The notes under the pieces were generated by a model. It had not been told where the DNA came from and ran no database searches. It saw only the letters and a list, made by a program, of their open reading frames with translations. From Rostrohypoxylon terebratum (lineage: Eukaryota; Ascomycota; Sordariomycetes; Xylariales; Hypoxylaceae), in NCBI GenBank assembly GCA_022497145.1, contig MU385882.1:248001-312000 (forward strand): a stretch of DNA of 64,000 nt, given 5' to 3'. The position numbers were made by a program, and so were the translations under genes. Numbering within the stretch: position 1 is the first letter of the stretch; each line of letters opens with the position of its first letter. Positions 44,926 to 57,581 of this stretch are shown piece by piece.

Positions 44926-45791
44926 ATTCAAAGATCTAGAAGCCCGAATGGTCGGATGAGCGGGCTTACGAACGAAGGAATTCGATTCGCTTGTTTAATC
45001 TATTGGCTATAGAAGAAGCTTTGAACGAAAGAAGAGGGGTTCCTCGGACGGGGCAGAGTGGATGTCTTTTAAGAGTTATTGTCAGCGAGCGATTCCTTAG
45101 GTATGTACGTATGTACGTAACAGTCTGATGAATCCCGTGATGAAACCACGATGCCTAAAATCGAGGTTCACATCCGAATAAACAGGTACGGTGCATACCT
45201 AGGTATGTGAATCAGGAAGGAAATGCACACCTTTAGATTACCGACACCCAATAATTAGTAGACTCAAGGAGGTAAGAATGTCGGTCAAGTGATGACAGTG
45301 ATCCGAACTGGATATTAAAGACGGTAACGTTGATGAAAAGTGAGAAGGGCGCCTGCGACCAGGGAGAAAACGAGTGATGATCTCCGGGAGGAAGTCTACT
45401 GCTACCGTAGACAACCACGTCGACCTAAGTGTGCCGAGTATCTCACGACAGCTGGTCTCGGAGAGAGGGCCGGATCGGGTTCGATGAATCTTCGGTGCCA
45501 CGATTGACACGGAGAGGGAATAGACGAAACTCTAGTGGGAGAACATGGGAGAGGCTGTCGTAAGTGGCCCTATCCGCGTTGTTGTCGGCCAGGAAGGAAG
45601 AAAATAATTCTTGTTTTTTGTGAAGTTTGTTGATTTTAATAGATGCGAAGGCCACTTAATCCGATAGTACTGGACGGCCTGAAGCAAAAACAAAATGGAA
45701 GACGACACGGAAGAGACGAAATGGTGATGGAGAATTGGATTGAATTTGAAAAAGGGATGACGGAGGGGGAAAAAAACGTTTAGGGGACTTT

Positions 45792-45815
45792 GGGCTAAAG
45801 GGCTAAAGGGCTAAA
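45792..45815. repeat. Three tandem copies of GGGCTAAA
   Basis: Perfect 8-bp unit repeated three times and followed by a run of G, in the upstream region of the Bni4-like gene. A CTAAAGG-type microsatellite of no obvious function. Confidence 0.8.
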
Positions 45816-48800
45816 GGGGGGGGAAACTGCGAGATAATCACAACAACAAAACAGAGTGCAATTTCTGGATAACGCTATGTACTAGGTAGTCAAGTAAATA
45901 GAGAATATGACTAAGGGGGGGTAGGGAAGAAGGAGAGAGGTGTAAGGGGGGGAAAGAGGGTTGATGTTATTCAGAAGTGCATTGGGATGGAAAAGGAAAG
46001 AAGTTTGGAAGTTGAGGTTTGAAATTCCATGTGTATTCCAATCTTTCCAGTCTTTCAGGCAAGGCAGTGCCAGTTCAAGGTCAGTTAGTTAGCGCAAGTT
46101 ACCTGGCAGCTTAGCGTGTATCGTAGCGTCGTTGTAGCGTTGTAGCATTGTCGTAGCGTGGTATTCAATTCTACAGGAACGGTATGGGATGTACACGCAT
46201 GCTGTATCTCAGGTACCTTGAGCTACGTATCAACGGTACCTAGCCTCTAGGTCCTACCTACCTAGCTGGAGGCGCATGCTCAAAGGGACTCAGGTGCAAA
46301 GGTTCAAAGGTGGGTCGCCTATGTAGTCCATGGCACTTGGCCAAAGTAATAAGACCCCGTGTAATGTACTGCCTGCAGGTGCTAGCCAGACAGAGGTAGC
46401 TTGTACGAGGGACACGGCCCACAGTCATCAGAGTGACTAATAAAGGAGTACCTGCCTGCTTCCCTTTTACAACATCCGGAACTGGAAGAGAACATTGAAC
46501 ATCTACTAGGTAGGTAGCAATGTCAATACCTAATGTCAATACCTAGGTACCTACTAGGTATGTAGACATACATGTTAGTTTGAACCTTAAATGAATAAAT
46601 GTATTCGGGTATCTGGTAGGTAAGTATTTAACCCACGATGGTGCACATGTGGAGACTAGGGTACATTCATACACTTCGACGTTAGATCGTTAAATGGATG
46701 CTGACCTTGAACCTTGGGAAAAAAAACCACCAAATTTACCAATCCGTTAGCCGACAACTGCACATAGTAGAACCGAACTCGCCTCTTCAATTGCTCCCGT
46801 CTTTGAATGGTTGGACACATGTTACTACATAGTATACATTGACAAATAAACGAACTGCTCGCCTTACGACGACGCGGAATAAGCAAAAGAAGAGAGACAA
46901 AATTTCCATATCGACGAATTGCATCACACGCATGAATTCCTACCCGTATCACGGTCTATCATATATGTAGATATGGGCTGATGTAGGTGACTTGACTGCA
47001 TGACGATATTACAGGTCGTTCTAATCGTTCTAACTGCTAACTGCTAACACCGCCTATTCGATACAACGATGTACCCTATTCGACCACTTTACATAGTACC
47101 TACATACTACTATATATATAACGTATATACTAAATTTCAGCACATTTACCACAGAAAAAGGGGGGCGCTAACGAGCTTCGAGAGCTCTCCAGGGCTGTTA
47201 CCGTCGTTGTTTTTGTTTGCTTAGCGGATACGTGTTTTTTTTTTCTAGGACGTAGGTAAATATACAAGTCTCGCGACCGCGCTATCTCTTATTAATACAG
47301 GGCCTCCTCCTAGATATTCTACTAAACCCCTTTCATACAAGCCTGTATGCCAATTGGCCGGCGTTGTTGACGAGACAATGACCATTTATTGGTCTATGCT
47401 CACCTCCCATGCTCCTTCATTCCACGCTAGACAAGAGCACGACTAGGGATCGGGGGATGCTTTACAGATGACGCGGCGACCATACGGAGTACAGTACATA
47501 AATCAATGGAGCCCTGGAAGAAACTCGCCGCACACCGTTTCTGCATCCATGGTTCGATTGTTTTGCCCATCCAAGAATTCCCAATTCTGAATGCGAGAGA
47601 GCGACCTCTACAACGTATGTACTATTATGGGGTGGTTGGTTCTTTGCTATTAGCGAGCTTCGAGAAGATTTTGACGTTAGACACGACAAGCAAGCAATCA
47701 AAGTCTCACAAGAAGAGCCGAGCCTCGGTGACTATACATACAGCACTAGGTATGTGTGTATCATAGCCTCAATTCAGGAGAATGACGTGACCGTCATACG
47801 TGGAGGCTCTGAGATTGATATGCGAATTCAGACAACGGGATGACTTCCGTTATACTCTGATAGCCTACCTACCAGCCTGCCTACCTACCTATATACAGTC
47901 AAAGAGGTTGCATCTTACCTACAATGTACATATGCACCTCTATACTTGAGCGGCAAGTGCTAACTTTTTTTTCCCTTCGTCAATCGTCAAAATCGGTGAA
48001 ACGAAGAACACAGTCTTCGGATTCTTCGAATTCTAGTGCTTCGTCTCCCCAGGCCTGCATTATGCGCTAATTACCTAGTCCTTCAAACCGCTTCCAGAAA
48101 GAAACACTAGAAGCGGGTAAGCAAGTTCGGCAACTACATGTACGAATTGCGCCAACGATGCATCTACTATAAGCGGTCCAGGCATAGCAACCCTACCTAG
48201 GTAGGTGAATATACACATACCTAAATAGGCACCTAAGTATTATTAAGATGTCCATATGTCCCCCTTTTCGAGACCTAAAGTTTGTGTCTCGACATCGATC
48301 GGCGGTTAGCTAAGCAGCTAGGTACACAGATTGGCAGGTTGGCAGGTCACGCAAGCCACGCAAGAAGGATATTACCTATTATATCTTGATAAATCGACAT
48401 CAAGAGATGCGCAGATAAGTTCAAAGCCCATGTTGTAAGGGTGTCTTGTTTTCTGCAGGTACCGTGGTTTGTCCTCTTGTACTTCTTGTACTGTAGGGAA
48501 GTGACGGGACCACCGGAGATCATTCATTTCGAGATGTCGAAAAGGGAAGATCCCCCAGCATTGAGAACCAATCTACACTAGTGATCAACACCATAATTTA
48601 CTTGTTTCAGTCAACGATGAATGATTTCTCATGTAGATGGAACTACCTGAGGGAACAATGCGTCCGGAGCTTCAAACCACTAGGAAAAGATGAAGTGACG
48701 TGCGCGCAAGCCGTGCTAGGCGACAACCATAATCGAGCCACCAAGAAATAACGAAACGAAAAGCGCGTATTAGCTTCGAGTTTTTTTTTTTTTTTGAGAT

Positions 48801-51800
48801 AAGATAATACTACTACATAAGTTGTACTAATCGGTACCCATCAAGTTTCCGCACAGTAGCCGGAATTTTTTAGCTATGCAATAAGCCGACAAGTAAGCCG
48901 CGATTGGTAGTACTACATAGTACATAGTATGTACAGGAAGACAGGATGAAATTGAAGCAACCTGGAAGGTACTAGGTAAGTCCCTGTACGATGTGTAAGG
49001 ACACAATGAGCTACACTAGTACATACTAACCACCTACATATTGTCATATCCATACATAGTAGATCCATAGTATTATTGTGAATGATCACAGAAATAAATA
49101 TTGTGCAAAAAACAATGTCATTCCCGTCAGCGTCGGATGCGTTCCTTCGTGCTGTTTTACATTCACCCAAATCATCAGCGAGCAAGATCCACCACCAGGA
49201 GATCACCGATCTGAGGATCTTTAAAAAGAAGCAGAGGCCAACAAGTTCCCAAGCGTTACGGCGATGTACAATACAATATACAATATACAATACAATACTA
49301 CGAAGTACAATACAAGAAATATCATTTCAAACGAAAGAAAAAAAAAAGGGCTAATTTTCCCGCTTTAGCATTCTTTTTAATAGCAACAGTTTAGATCCGT
49401 CTGTATTAGAGATCTTCCCCCCCTTTTTTTTCCCCACGTCCGTCTTATTGCTATGTGTTATTATTAGAAGAACCCCCCCCGTATTGAGCCCCTATTTTTT
49501 TTTTACTTGTTGATCTGCATCGCACTTCGTATTAGAGCTTAATGCGAGTGTGTTTCTTCTTGATAGAAAGTTTCAATCGAAGTTGATAACATTATGCCAA
49601 TTTGTTTCATCGTTATCATCAGCAATGATTGAAACATATCAAACCAAAAGAAGATGGATAACTACTAAGCTCTTTCATTCGTTAACTGCTAGTGAAATAA
49701 TCTTGTTTGTAAGACTTGTGGTTGGCATCAACGGCCGAGGATGATGTCCTTCTCTGCCTTAATTAGAAGGTCTATGTCCCTAAAAAGGCATTACGCGGGA
49801 ATTCCCTGGACATTTCAACTGTAACCTCAGGTTATGTCTTGGAAATGCGATCCAAAATCAGCAAAGCGCCGCTCCATGTCCAATACGGAAGGTATCTCTA
49901 CCTTCTTATATCTCCAGGCTTGGCTATATGCGACAACAGCCGCTACAGGGATGTCGTTGAGATTTCCAAGTTTGCGTCCGAATATCTAACAAGGCACCAG
50001 CCTTCGATGCATATATTTATATTACATACTACTCGAATATTGCAGTAGGATCGTGGTTAAAGGCAATGCTCCTCATTCAGTGCTTTTCAATCTTCCGATG
50101 GCTCTCACAAGACGCCGATCTCCAGTCCCTAGACGATACGACTTCGCCTCCGGGTCTGACTATATAGCGTGGATAAGAATGGCTTAAAAACAAGTCTGAG
50201 AGATGATACCAGTGCCCCGGTTCAAACTTCAAACAACTAAGTGGTCTTCCAACAATGGAGACGTTCGCAATGCCCACGATACTCACCGCGCAATCCGTTG
50301 TTATTGCGTTTGTCCCATGCGACCTCCGAGTCTCACACATCGACATGCTGCCTGTGAGATCTGAATTAGGGCCTTCACCGTGTGTCAGAAGCCGAGGTGA
50401 CATTTTCGCGTGGTCAGGAGTTACCACTTGCTGACCGTCGACCTTCAACTCATAGCCAATTAAATTTGTCAATTAATGAGTGAAAAAGTCGGAAAGGGGT
50501 ACAATTGGCTTGAGAATAATATCTCAATGCCGTACTTCTGCATCTACGCTCGGGATGTTGCATGTCCGATGCTTTATATACTACGTGGGTCGCGGAAGTA
50601 CCTATATGTCGTTAACCCACCTATTCGATTTCATGTTCTACGTTCTACTGTCCATAATTAACATGTACATAATAGCGTGTCAAGTATGTTGGGATAACCA
50701 GCACGGCGTACGTCAATCTGATATGCCAACGCTGCAGTTTGGAAATCGTAGAAATCATATAATTCACTTAGATCTCGAACATCTTGGCGATTTCCCACAA
50801 GCCACACAGATGTACTCCCATACTCCTTACCCCACGTCCACGCAAGATCCTATTACCGTCGCTAAATCGCTCGGCCAGCAAACAAGCACACCATGCATCA
50901 CCTATCCACCGCGCTCTCGTGAGCATATCGAAAATGTTTGGACAAATCGGGTTGATCCAAGCTACAAGCTACAATAACATCAAGCAGCCGGTTTCCAGAT
51001 CTCGCGTCATACGAGGAGGATTGTGTCGCCAGCATCGCAAACCTCATGCAAGACAATCCGTGACGTCTTCCCCCACAGACAGATTAGTTGATCTAGGCAC
51101 TCCTGCTGCGACGATCCCGTCCCAAGGTTGGGGATCGTGGGTCGTTTTGAAACGTACTTGGTTGACCGCCCGTGTAACTGAGCTAGGGGTTCAAATCCAC
51201 GGGCTCGAGACCCCCTCCTATCTAAGCGGGCGTATATCAGCCATACGGGCGTCATAGTGAGGTTCCACAAGTGAAGTGTACGGTTCGACACCGATTGTCC
51301 GGGTCTGAATAAGCTTGTTGCCCCGCGGGTGTCCGCTCCCTGTGTACTTGGACCACCGCATATAAAATTACGACATACATAGCTTATCCGAGGTTTCTTC
51401 TTCAATTTGCTTTCTAGAGCTTTGGGATCACTGTCTCTCATAGTTACATACGCGTAATGACAGTCGCTCTAATTCACATCTCCCTCGTTCTCGTCGAAGT
51501 TCCTGCAGTGACATACGTAATCCTCACTGACACGAAATCTCGCAATAGAGGTAGGGACGAATTGGGATGACAACCCCAGGGCCTGATAGATATGCTCCGA
51601 AGCTCGGGCCCTCGTATACGGCGCGTCCCGCAGCGATGGATGCGCCGAAATGCCCCAGCGTAGGACTTGCGGCTAGCGGCCTCGAGAATAGCGTTGCTTA
51701 CCGCGGGTAAATCGGCAACGTGCTAATATCTGCTGCTGGAAACTAAAACACTCAGCTATTTGAATGAATCGGAGATAAACATGCGGTAATCAGGTACTAC

Positions 51801-53297
51801 CGTATAGGTAGCCATGTAAGATACCGATACGCGGAAAACCGGAACACTGCTTGTGAGAGAAGACATCCTCAGCCAATATCTCGGGCATACTCCAACGTGG
51901 ATAGATCCATGAATGGTTTGCTTGTTTTAATCCACTCTACACCACCAGTTACCTAGGTTGAGGCGTCTTCGAGGAAGACGGAGGGAGGGTCATTAATATG
52001 CTCACCACGCTCTAGATCCGGAAGCGAGGCGGCCACACCCCAGTCATACCATACATAGAGTTTCCATACGCCACAGAGGTTGGGAAACGAGAACCGAGTT
52101 GTTGGGAAGCATCAAGTCAGGGCTCTGTGCGGGCAGCCGTCGCTACGCTCTATTGTTAAACTACCGGCTGCGTGTTGCGCAGGTTGGTATCCGAAGGCTG
52201 GATCCAATGCGCTTTTTAAGGGATATTTATTGGCCAATGCTATTTTTTCAAGCAGATTTATTGGAATACCTAGAGTTGATTGTGTCTGTTCTCAAGAAGA
52301 GATATGGGTCGCGATCCTTCTGTCTCATAGACTTCCAGTACTACTTGAAACGCAATCATTTCTATACAGATGGTAACCTATCTACATGGTACACGATTGG
52401 CAGTCACATGTTCAACCTAGATCATAAGAATCTATATTAGCGTAACAATCCTTAGAAGATCGTGGCGTCTTGCCAGTCACCACCTTGTAGCTGAGCATCC
52501 TAATTCTTAAACATAGCTGTTGCTGAAAAAATTGCTGTAACCTCTCAGAAAGCTTTTCTTGCCGCCACAGTCCCACCAGTACTGCTACCACAAGTGAATA
52601 GACCGTCAAAGGCATGTGAAACGAATTCAAACTACTACACCGTAAGTAAACACTAAGACACAAAGCAATTATATAAATAGGAGGTACTTTCGTACAGAAT
52701 TTATCTACACTATACACGAGGTATGTGCTACAAGAAGGATGCGATTAGTTGAAGTCTTGTTCCGCCACTGTAATGTTTTCCTTCCACATCAAGAATCGGT
52801 GACTCAGATTGATGTGAAAATAAGCAACTGTAATACCATCGCGTTCCCGTCCACCATTGAATGCTTAATTGAGAATATTTTTTTTGGGAAGGTACTTGTC
52901 CCTACAAATTGGATTCAGGCCCTCATTGCTTCCGCTTTGACTCTGGCGCGAGCTCCCTTTATCTTGGGCGCGCTCTTTGCGTGTCTGTGGGTAAGTCATC
53001 CCCAGCGGCGGAGTGAACATCTCTCCTACTATAATCTATAAATCCATCTTCCGTAGCGAGACTATCAGGATCTAGGTATCTCATACCTAATAGAGTGAAT
53101 TGAAAACTTTATTTAGTCAAGCTATTCCTGAGAGCCCCGAAGACCAAATTAATGAATTTGGCACAAGTTTGTCACTGATGCAAAGTAGACCGAAGTAGGT
53201 GTTGCTTTTCAGCTGATTTATTTTGATTCGTATCTCGTTTCTCGTCCAATTAGAATATCAATATGCGATGTAGGTATAATTCCGATCATAATTCATT

Positions 53298-53342
53298 CCC
53301 ACGCAACCCACGCAACCCACGCAACCCACGCAACCCATGCAA
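53298..53342. repeat. Five tandem copies of a 9-bp unit CCCACGCAA
   Basis: Four perfect units and a fifth with one substitution (CCCATGCAA). It lies just downstream of the small conserved gene at 53470-53832 (its 3' side). Confidence 0.85.
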
Positions 53343-53469
53343 ATGCGCCTACAATGCCAATTTTTTCCAGAATGGCGATCGATGAGCAAAGGCTGCATCA
53401 AACATGCAAATTGCAGACGGCGAAAAGAGCGCCCCAAAAGAAGCCATTCTCAGGTTCTAAAGGGCACGC

Positions 53470-53832
53470 TTAGTCCTTCTTGAATGCGTGCTTGAAGGCA
53501 TTGGACCAGCCGCCGAACAAGTACTGGTCGGTATGCCGCCCGCAATGGGTGTAGACATTGACAGTAGGCGAGTGCGGCTTCGAGAATTTGTGATTGTTCG
53601 GCGATGGTTGGTGGTAGCTGAAAGACTTGCGATACTCATCGAACCGACTGGTTCTATGGGTTTCCTGTGGGTGGTTAGACCCGAGGAGTTGTGCGTGGCT
53701 AGTAATGCTACCGACCTTGCTATTGTCCGAGTAGGAGTCGAAACTGTCTTGGCGACCGTGCGAGTGGGTGGTCTCGCTAGAGGCTCTGATGTTGAGCGGG
53801 GCGGGAGGAGTAGCTCGTGACGAGGGCATCAT
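53470..53832 (-). CDS. Small conserved fungal protein with CGRHTDQYLFGGW motif
   Basis: A single exon of 120 aa. The first two thirds are Ser/His/Asn-rich and likely disordered. The C-terminus VYTHCGRHTDQYLFGGWSNA, followed by FKHAFKKD, is a short block I recognise as shared by small uncharacterised proteins across filamentous ascomycetes. The Cys-His-His-Trp spacing could bind metal or a partner. No function is known to me. The ATG at 53832 is the first of two adjacent ATGs. Confidence 0.72.
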   Translation of the reverse strand: MMPSSRATPPAPLNIRASSETTHSHGRQDSFDSYSDNSKVGSITSHAQLLGSNHPQETHRTSRFDEYRKSFSYHQPSPNNHKFSKPHSPTVNVYTHCGRHTDQYLFGGWSNAFKHAFKKD

Positions 53833-55285
53833 CGATTGGGGTTGGTCGATGCTTAAGTCAGTTGGTAGTGGGGTTTATCAAGTATCTACAATGTAGGCGG
53901 TTATAGATACTGGTGATGGAAGAAGACTGTCGATGAGAGATAATAAATTCAGGAGAGCGTTGGGGCTTCGGAAGTCTCTGGCTCTCTCGGTGATATGTTG
54001 AGTCTTACTATTAATAATAAAATATATGTATGTGGTGATAGTAAGCCTCGAGCTTTTGGAGCGCAACTGCTGGTGACAGCTATGACAGCTATGGCAGTTA
54101 TGGTGCAAGTCAAAAACTAGAATGAGTGCCCTCCAGGGTTGCTAATTGCGCACTCCTGGTGCAGTTTATATATGATAGCCATCAAACAAACCAAACGGAA
54201 AGACGGCAGAGGAAGCTGGGGTCCTTGTCAAAATCCGCTGCCTGGAAATGGTCTATATATATACATATATCAGGTATGTATCTGTTTACTACCGACCCGT
54301 GCGTATTCTTCTCGACAGGGAAGCTTAGCGGCTCAAATGACGGACCACTTGGACCGGTCTAGGAAGATCGTTGATCAGTATGCTAACGAGGGGCACAGAG
54401 CTGGGATGGTCAAATGTATGGATTCGTGCGAGGCAATTGGGCATAGGGTGTTGTCTTGTCTCCTCGACCAATGGCAATGGGTACCTGGAGTCTTGGATAT
54501 GAAGGAAGACAGGGAACTTGGAAGACCGCACTGCAGGGAGATTGAGCAACACTGCAACAGACGGTGTGTGAAAGAAGACATAAGCGACTTGCAAGCACTG
54601 CTATTAGTCACCCCGCGAGTGATCTTCTGGCGCAAGTGGAACTGGCTAGTCAGCCCTATTAGAATTGGAGGTGCCGTGACACGCAGCCAAGACATTCCTC
54701 CTGTATGTATTTCGATCAGGTCGGTAACTATCCAGGGTTAGTCGTCATCGTTGGGTACAGCCATGATGCGTTCCTCTGTTCGCTGCCCAAAGAGATAGTG
54801 CTCCAATGCAGCCGTCTCTTCGCCTGAAACAACTTTACGAAGAAGCGAAGCTGTAGCTGTCCCTAATAGGTATCTCATGGGTATTTCGAAGGTATCTCGA
54901 GGGTCCAGACGCTGCTATGATACTGGGCAGGGTGGTCACGAGTGACTAGGGAGAGACTAATGTCGCTAATGCTGCCAATGTTGATGAATAAAACAGGTTG
55001 TTTGAAAGGGCGGAGTCACAAATGATTGGGAAATCCCGGATGCTACCGATGGGATTGACGCCAATTGGCAAAAGCGCGCAACCAATTTGTTGCTTTCGAC
55101 GACCGACGGCAGCTCTAGTACGGATAAACGGCATGTGATTAGATTACTTGACAGGACGCGAACCATCGCCTTGTCCGGACCTGTGCCGATGATCCAGTCA
55201 TAGAGTGGGGATCATCCTCCATTGTAGGATCGGTGCAGCTAGAAATGTAGTTGCCTGAGGGCGAATCGGGTAAATTCGTGCATGA

Positions 55286-55355
55286 TGGAAGTTGGGAAAG
55301 TTGGGAAACTTTGGAAAGTTTGAGAGTTTGGGAGTTTCGAAGTTTGAAAGTTTGT
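55286..55355. repeat. Degenerate GTTTGGGA/GTTTGAAA repeat tract
   Basis: About 70 bp of imperfect 8-10-bp units built on AAGTTTGG/AAGTTGGG, purine-rich on this strand. No coding sense is seen. Confidence 0.6.
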
Positions 55356-56582
55356 GAATTCGAAGCTTCACAAAAGTTTGACGATAACGTGGAAATGACG
55401 AAGAATATCTGAGATGATGAAACTCCAACTTGTAGTTCGTAGTTTCCTAAATACCTGACTATTCCAAATAACTGTAAGGTTTATCGTTGTAGGCAATATC
55501 CTACCGTCATATTTCACACTACGTATTACTACGTCTACGTAACTGACCCGGCACACAAAGCCGACCGAAGCACGTGCAACCTCTCGATCCAATAAAGTAA
55601 ACGTGACTAAGCGAAGTCTGATCCCCTTGGAAGTTTTTGAGGCCGCTATGTTGTTGCCTCAGGCACCAACGAATAGCTCAACCCACCAAGCCCGGCGTCG
55701 GCAAACAGGCTAAGAGTAAAAAAAAACATTGGACCCTCCAACGTACCTGATTGTACCCACGCAACCACGTTCCCTACCCCTTCGAGCGGCTCATAGGGCT
55801 GACCTTGAGTTTTGAGCCGCATGGTAGCGCCGTCGATATGATGCAAATCTGGGGATGGGTCCTTGGATATATTCAAGTCGAAGATGATGAACTTGCATTT
55901 CGCATTTGATTACGCGTGCACGCTTCGCCGGGCGGGCGAGGGGCAAAAATTAGTCAATTACATAGCAAATGTGCAGGCGACCCAAGAAAAGAGGATATAC
56001 GGCGAGTTTGGAGGTTGGAACATGAAGATATCCGGGATCTGAACAATGTCGAGATTAAGATGTTGAAATTTGGGAGTGACGATGAATGGATTGTCGGAGT
56101 CGTCGGGGTAGAATTGTTGTGGTAAATTTTTGGTATGACACGCAAAATAAATCTTGGCGGGTACAATTTAGTTGAATTTGATTGGCTATCAACGTATTTC
56201 ATTGTGGGACATTGGTGTTTTGCAGTGGTCTGTGCACCCTTATCCGCCTGTGCAGAAAGCAAGCGCAGAAACATTTGAACGCGCGACAAGTGACTACCTA
56301 GTACCTAAAAACCCTGAACTAAATTTCCCCCCCAGGGCTCTCTCTCGCTCTTTCAGCTTGCGCTTTTCACGCTTTTCACGCCATTCGCACCTCGCCCCGA
56401 CAACTTCCTTCATTTGTCATTTCACATTTCACATTTCATCTTTCTTATTATTCCACATCGACACCAGGCAACGATTACCCCTATCCAACTTATCCTTCGT
56501 CATTCAAAGTTATCGATGTTTATCGTTAGCCTGCGCCTCTTCTCTATCATTTGATACAGCATACAGCATCCTATCCCATATC

Positions 56583-56615
56583 CCTCGTATCCCCCGTATC
56601 CCCCGTATCCCATAT
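56583..56615. repeat. CCCGTATCC-type short tandem repeat
   Basis: Imperfect 9-bp units (CCCTCGTAT, CCCCCGTAT, CCCCCGTAT) followed by CCCATAT, in the pyrimidine-rich leader about 1 kb before the YTA7-like start. Confidence 0.6.
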
Positions 56616-57581
56616 TTTTGCATATGCCTTCTTAAGACGCCCCTTGTCCGGATCTTCTTACATAGCCATTGATTTCAATCGAGAACCTTGCATCATCTTA
56701 ATAACAGTATCTCAACTATTAATCTCGTTGAATAGTATCGACATCGAATTTCCCGACACTCCGTCCTCGTCGCGTCGTTACCATCGTGTCTGTTTGTAGA
56801 TACTATATCTCGATAGTCCGAAGAATCCCTAATAAGTCCGCTTGTCCTCTCCTTAATGAGGTAGTCGATTAGACAACCGCGATAACATCAAACAAAACAC
56901 CGGACACGCATCTGCCGACGAGTTGCCCAACCGGATTGCCATATGCCGTAGTTCGAGTATCAAAGGGCACGTTACCGCGTGAATTGCGGTTATCCTGTTG
57001 TGATTACCCGTTCTGCTTTCGATTTAATCCTATAATCGAACTATAACGGCGATACTTTTGTAGTGTCGACTATCGACAACACTCTGGTCTTGAGTCTTTT
57101 CTTGTCGCTTGAGGCAACTTCTGGGTATGATCACCCTGTAGTGAAGTGATGAATATGAATATAGAACAAGGTAGACTTGATACTAACTTTCTGGACTCTA
57201 GCTTTCGAGTTATTTTATAACTGGCACTCCTGTCGTTGCAAATCCGGCTTCTCTTGCCCCTTTCATACCTAGAGGTAGGTCTCCTTATCTCAAGTTGCAA
57301 TTCTCTGGATCCCATTATCGTCCGTTGGTGACGATTGAAGATCGTATAGAAGGTTCAGTCATCACTTGCTTGTAGAAAGCAATATGGTGCCAGTCGACTT
57401 CGAATCGTGTGCCTGTCTGTTTTGATTTCCTATGATCTAGTCAACTTCCTAGTTTCTTCTGTTTTTCTCCATCTTTCTTTTTAATTAATCATCTTCAATC
57501 TCCAAGACAAACCAACATCTCGAATTCCCGCTAACTTTGCCCACTCGAAAGTCTTTGAATTTTGTTTGAAGGGTCTCCAGC

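Larger units (their letters stand above)
44926..53469. other. Long gene-poor interval
   Basis: About 8.5 kb without a gene I can support. The first 0.8 kb is probably the long leader and promoter of the Bni4-like gene. The rest is AT-rich, with homopolymers (T-run near 48781, A/C/T runs at 49340-49505), an ACAATAC-rich block at 49267-49313, GTAGC-rich degenerate repeats at 46117-46158 and many CCTAGG words (45198, 46208-46262, 46530-46560, 48195-48240). The longest open frames (49082-49354, 50077-50472, 50480-50977, 51007-51441, 52099-52440) show no motif. The last encodes 113 aa with many hydrophobic residues and might be a relic. Confidence 0.5.
53833..57581. other. Intergenic and promoter/leader of the YTA7-like gene
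   Basis: About 3.7 kb. No convincing gene: the 200-codon plus-strand frame at 54139-54741 lacks motifs and overlaps several open frames on the opposite strand. The segment 56330-57581 is pyrimidine-rich with short direct repeats (CTTTTCACG, CATTTCA, CCCGTATCC), as in long leaders of fungal housekeeping genes. Confidence 0.5.

Noticed and set aside
51187..51260. tRNA-like B box (GGTTCAAATCC)
   Set aside because: The T-stem does not pair well and no A box or cloverleaf forms on either strand.
50077..51441. Cluster of 130-165-codon frames on both strands
   Set aside because: They overlap each other on opposite strands, show no domain signature or splice pattern, and lie in repeat-rich DNA.
53298..53342. 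CRISPR-like array
   Set aside because: The 9-bp units are directly adjacent with no spacers; it is a simple minisatellite in a eukaryotic genome.
54139..54741. 200-codon plus-strand frame
   Set aside because: No motif, low-complexity start, and several overlapping minus-strand frames of similar length; judged as chance.
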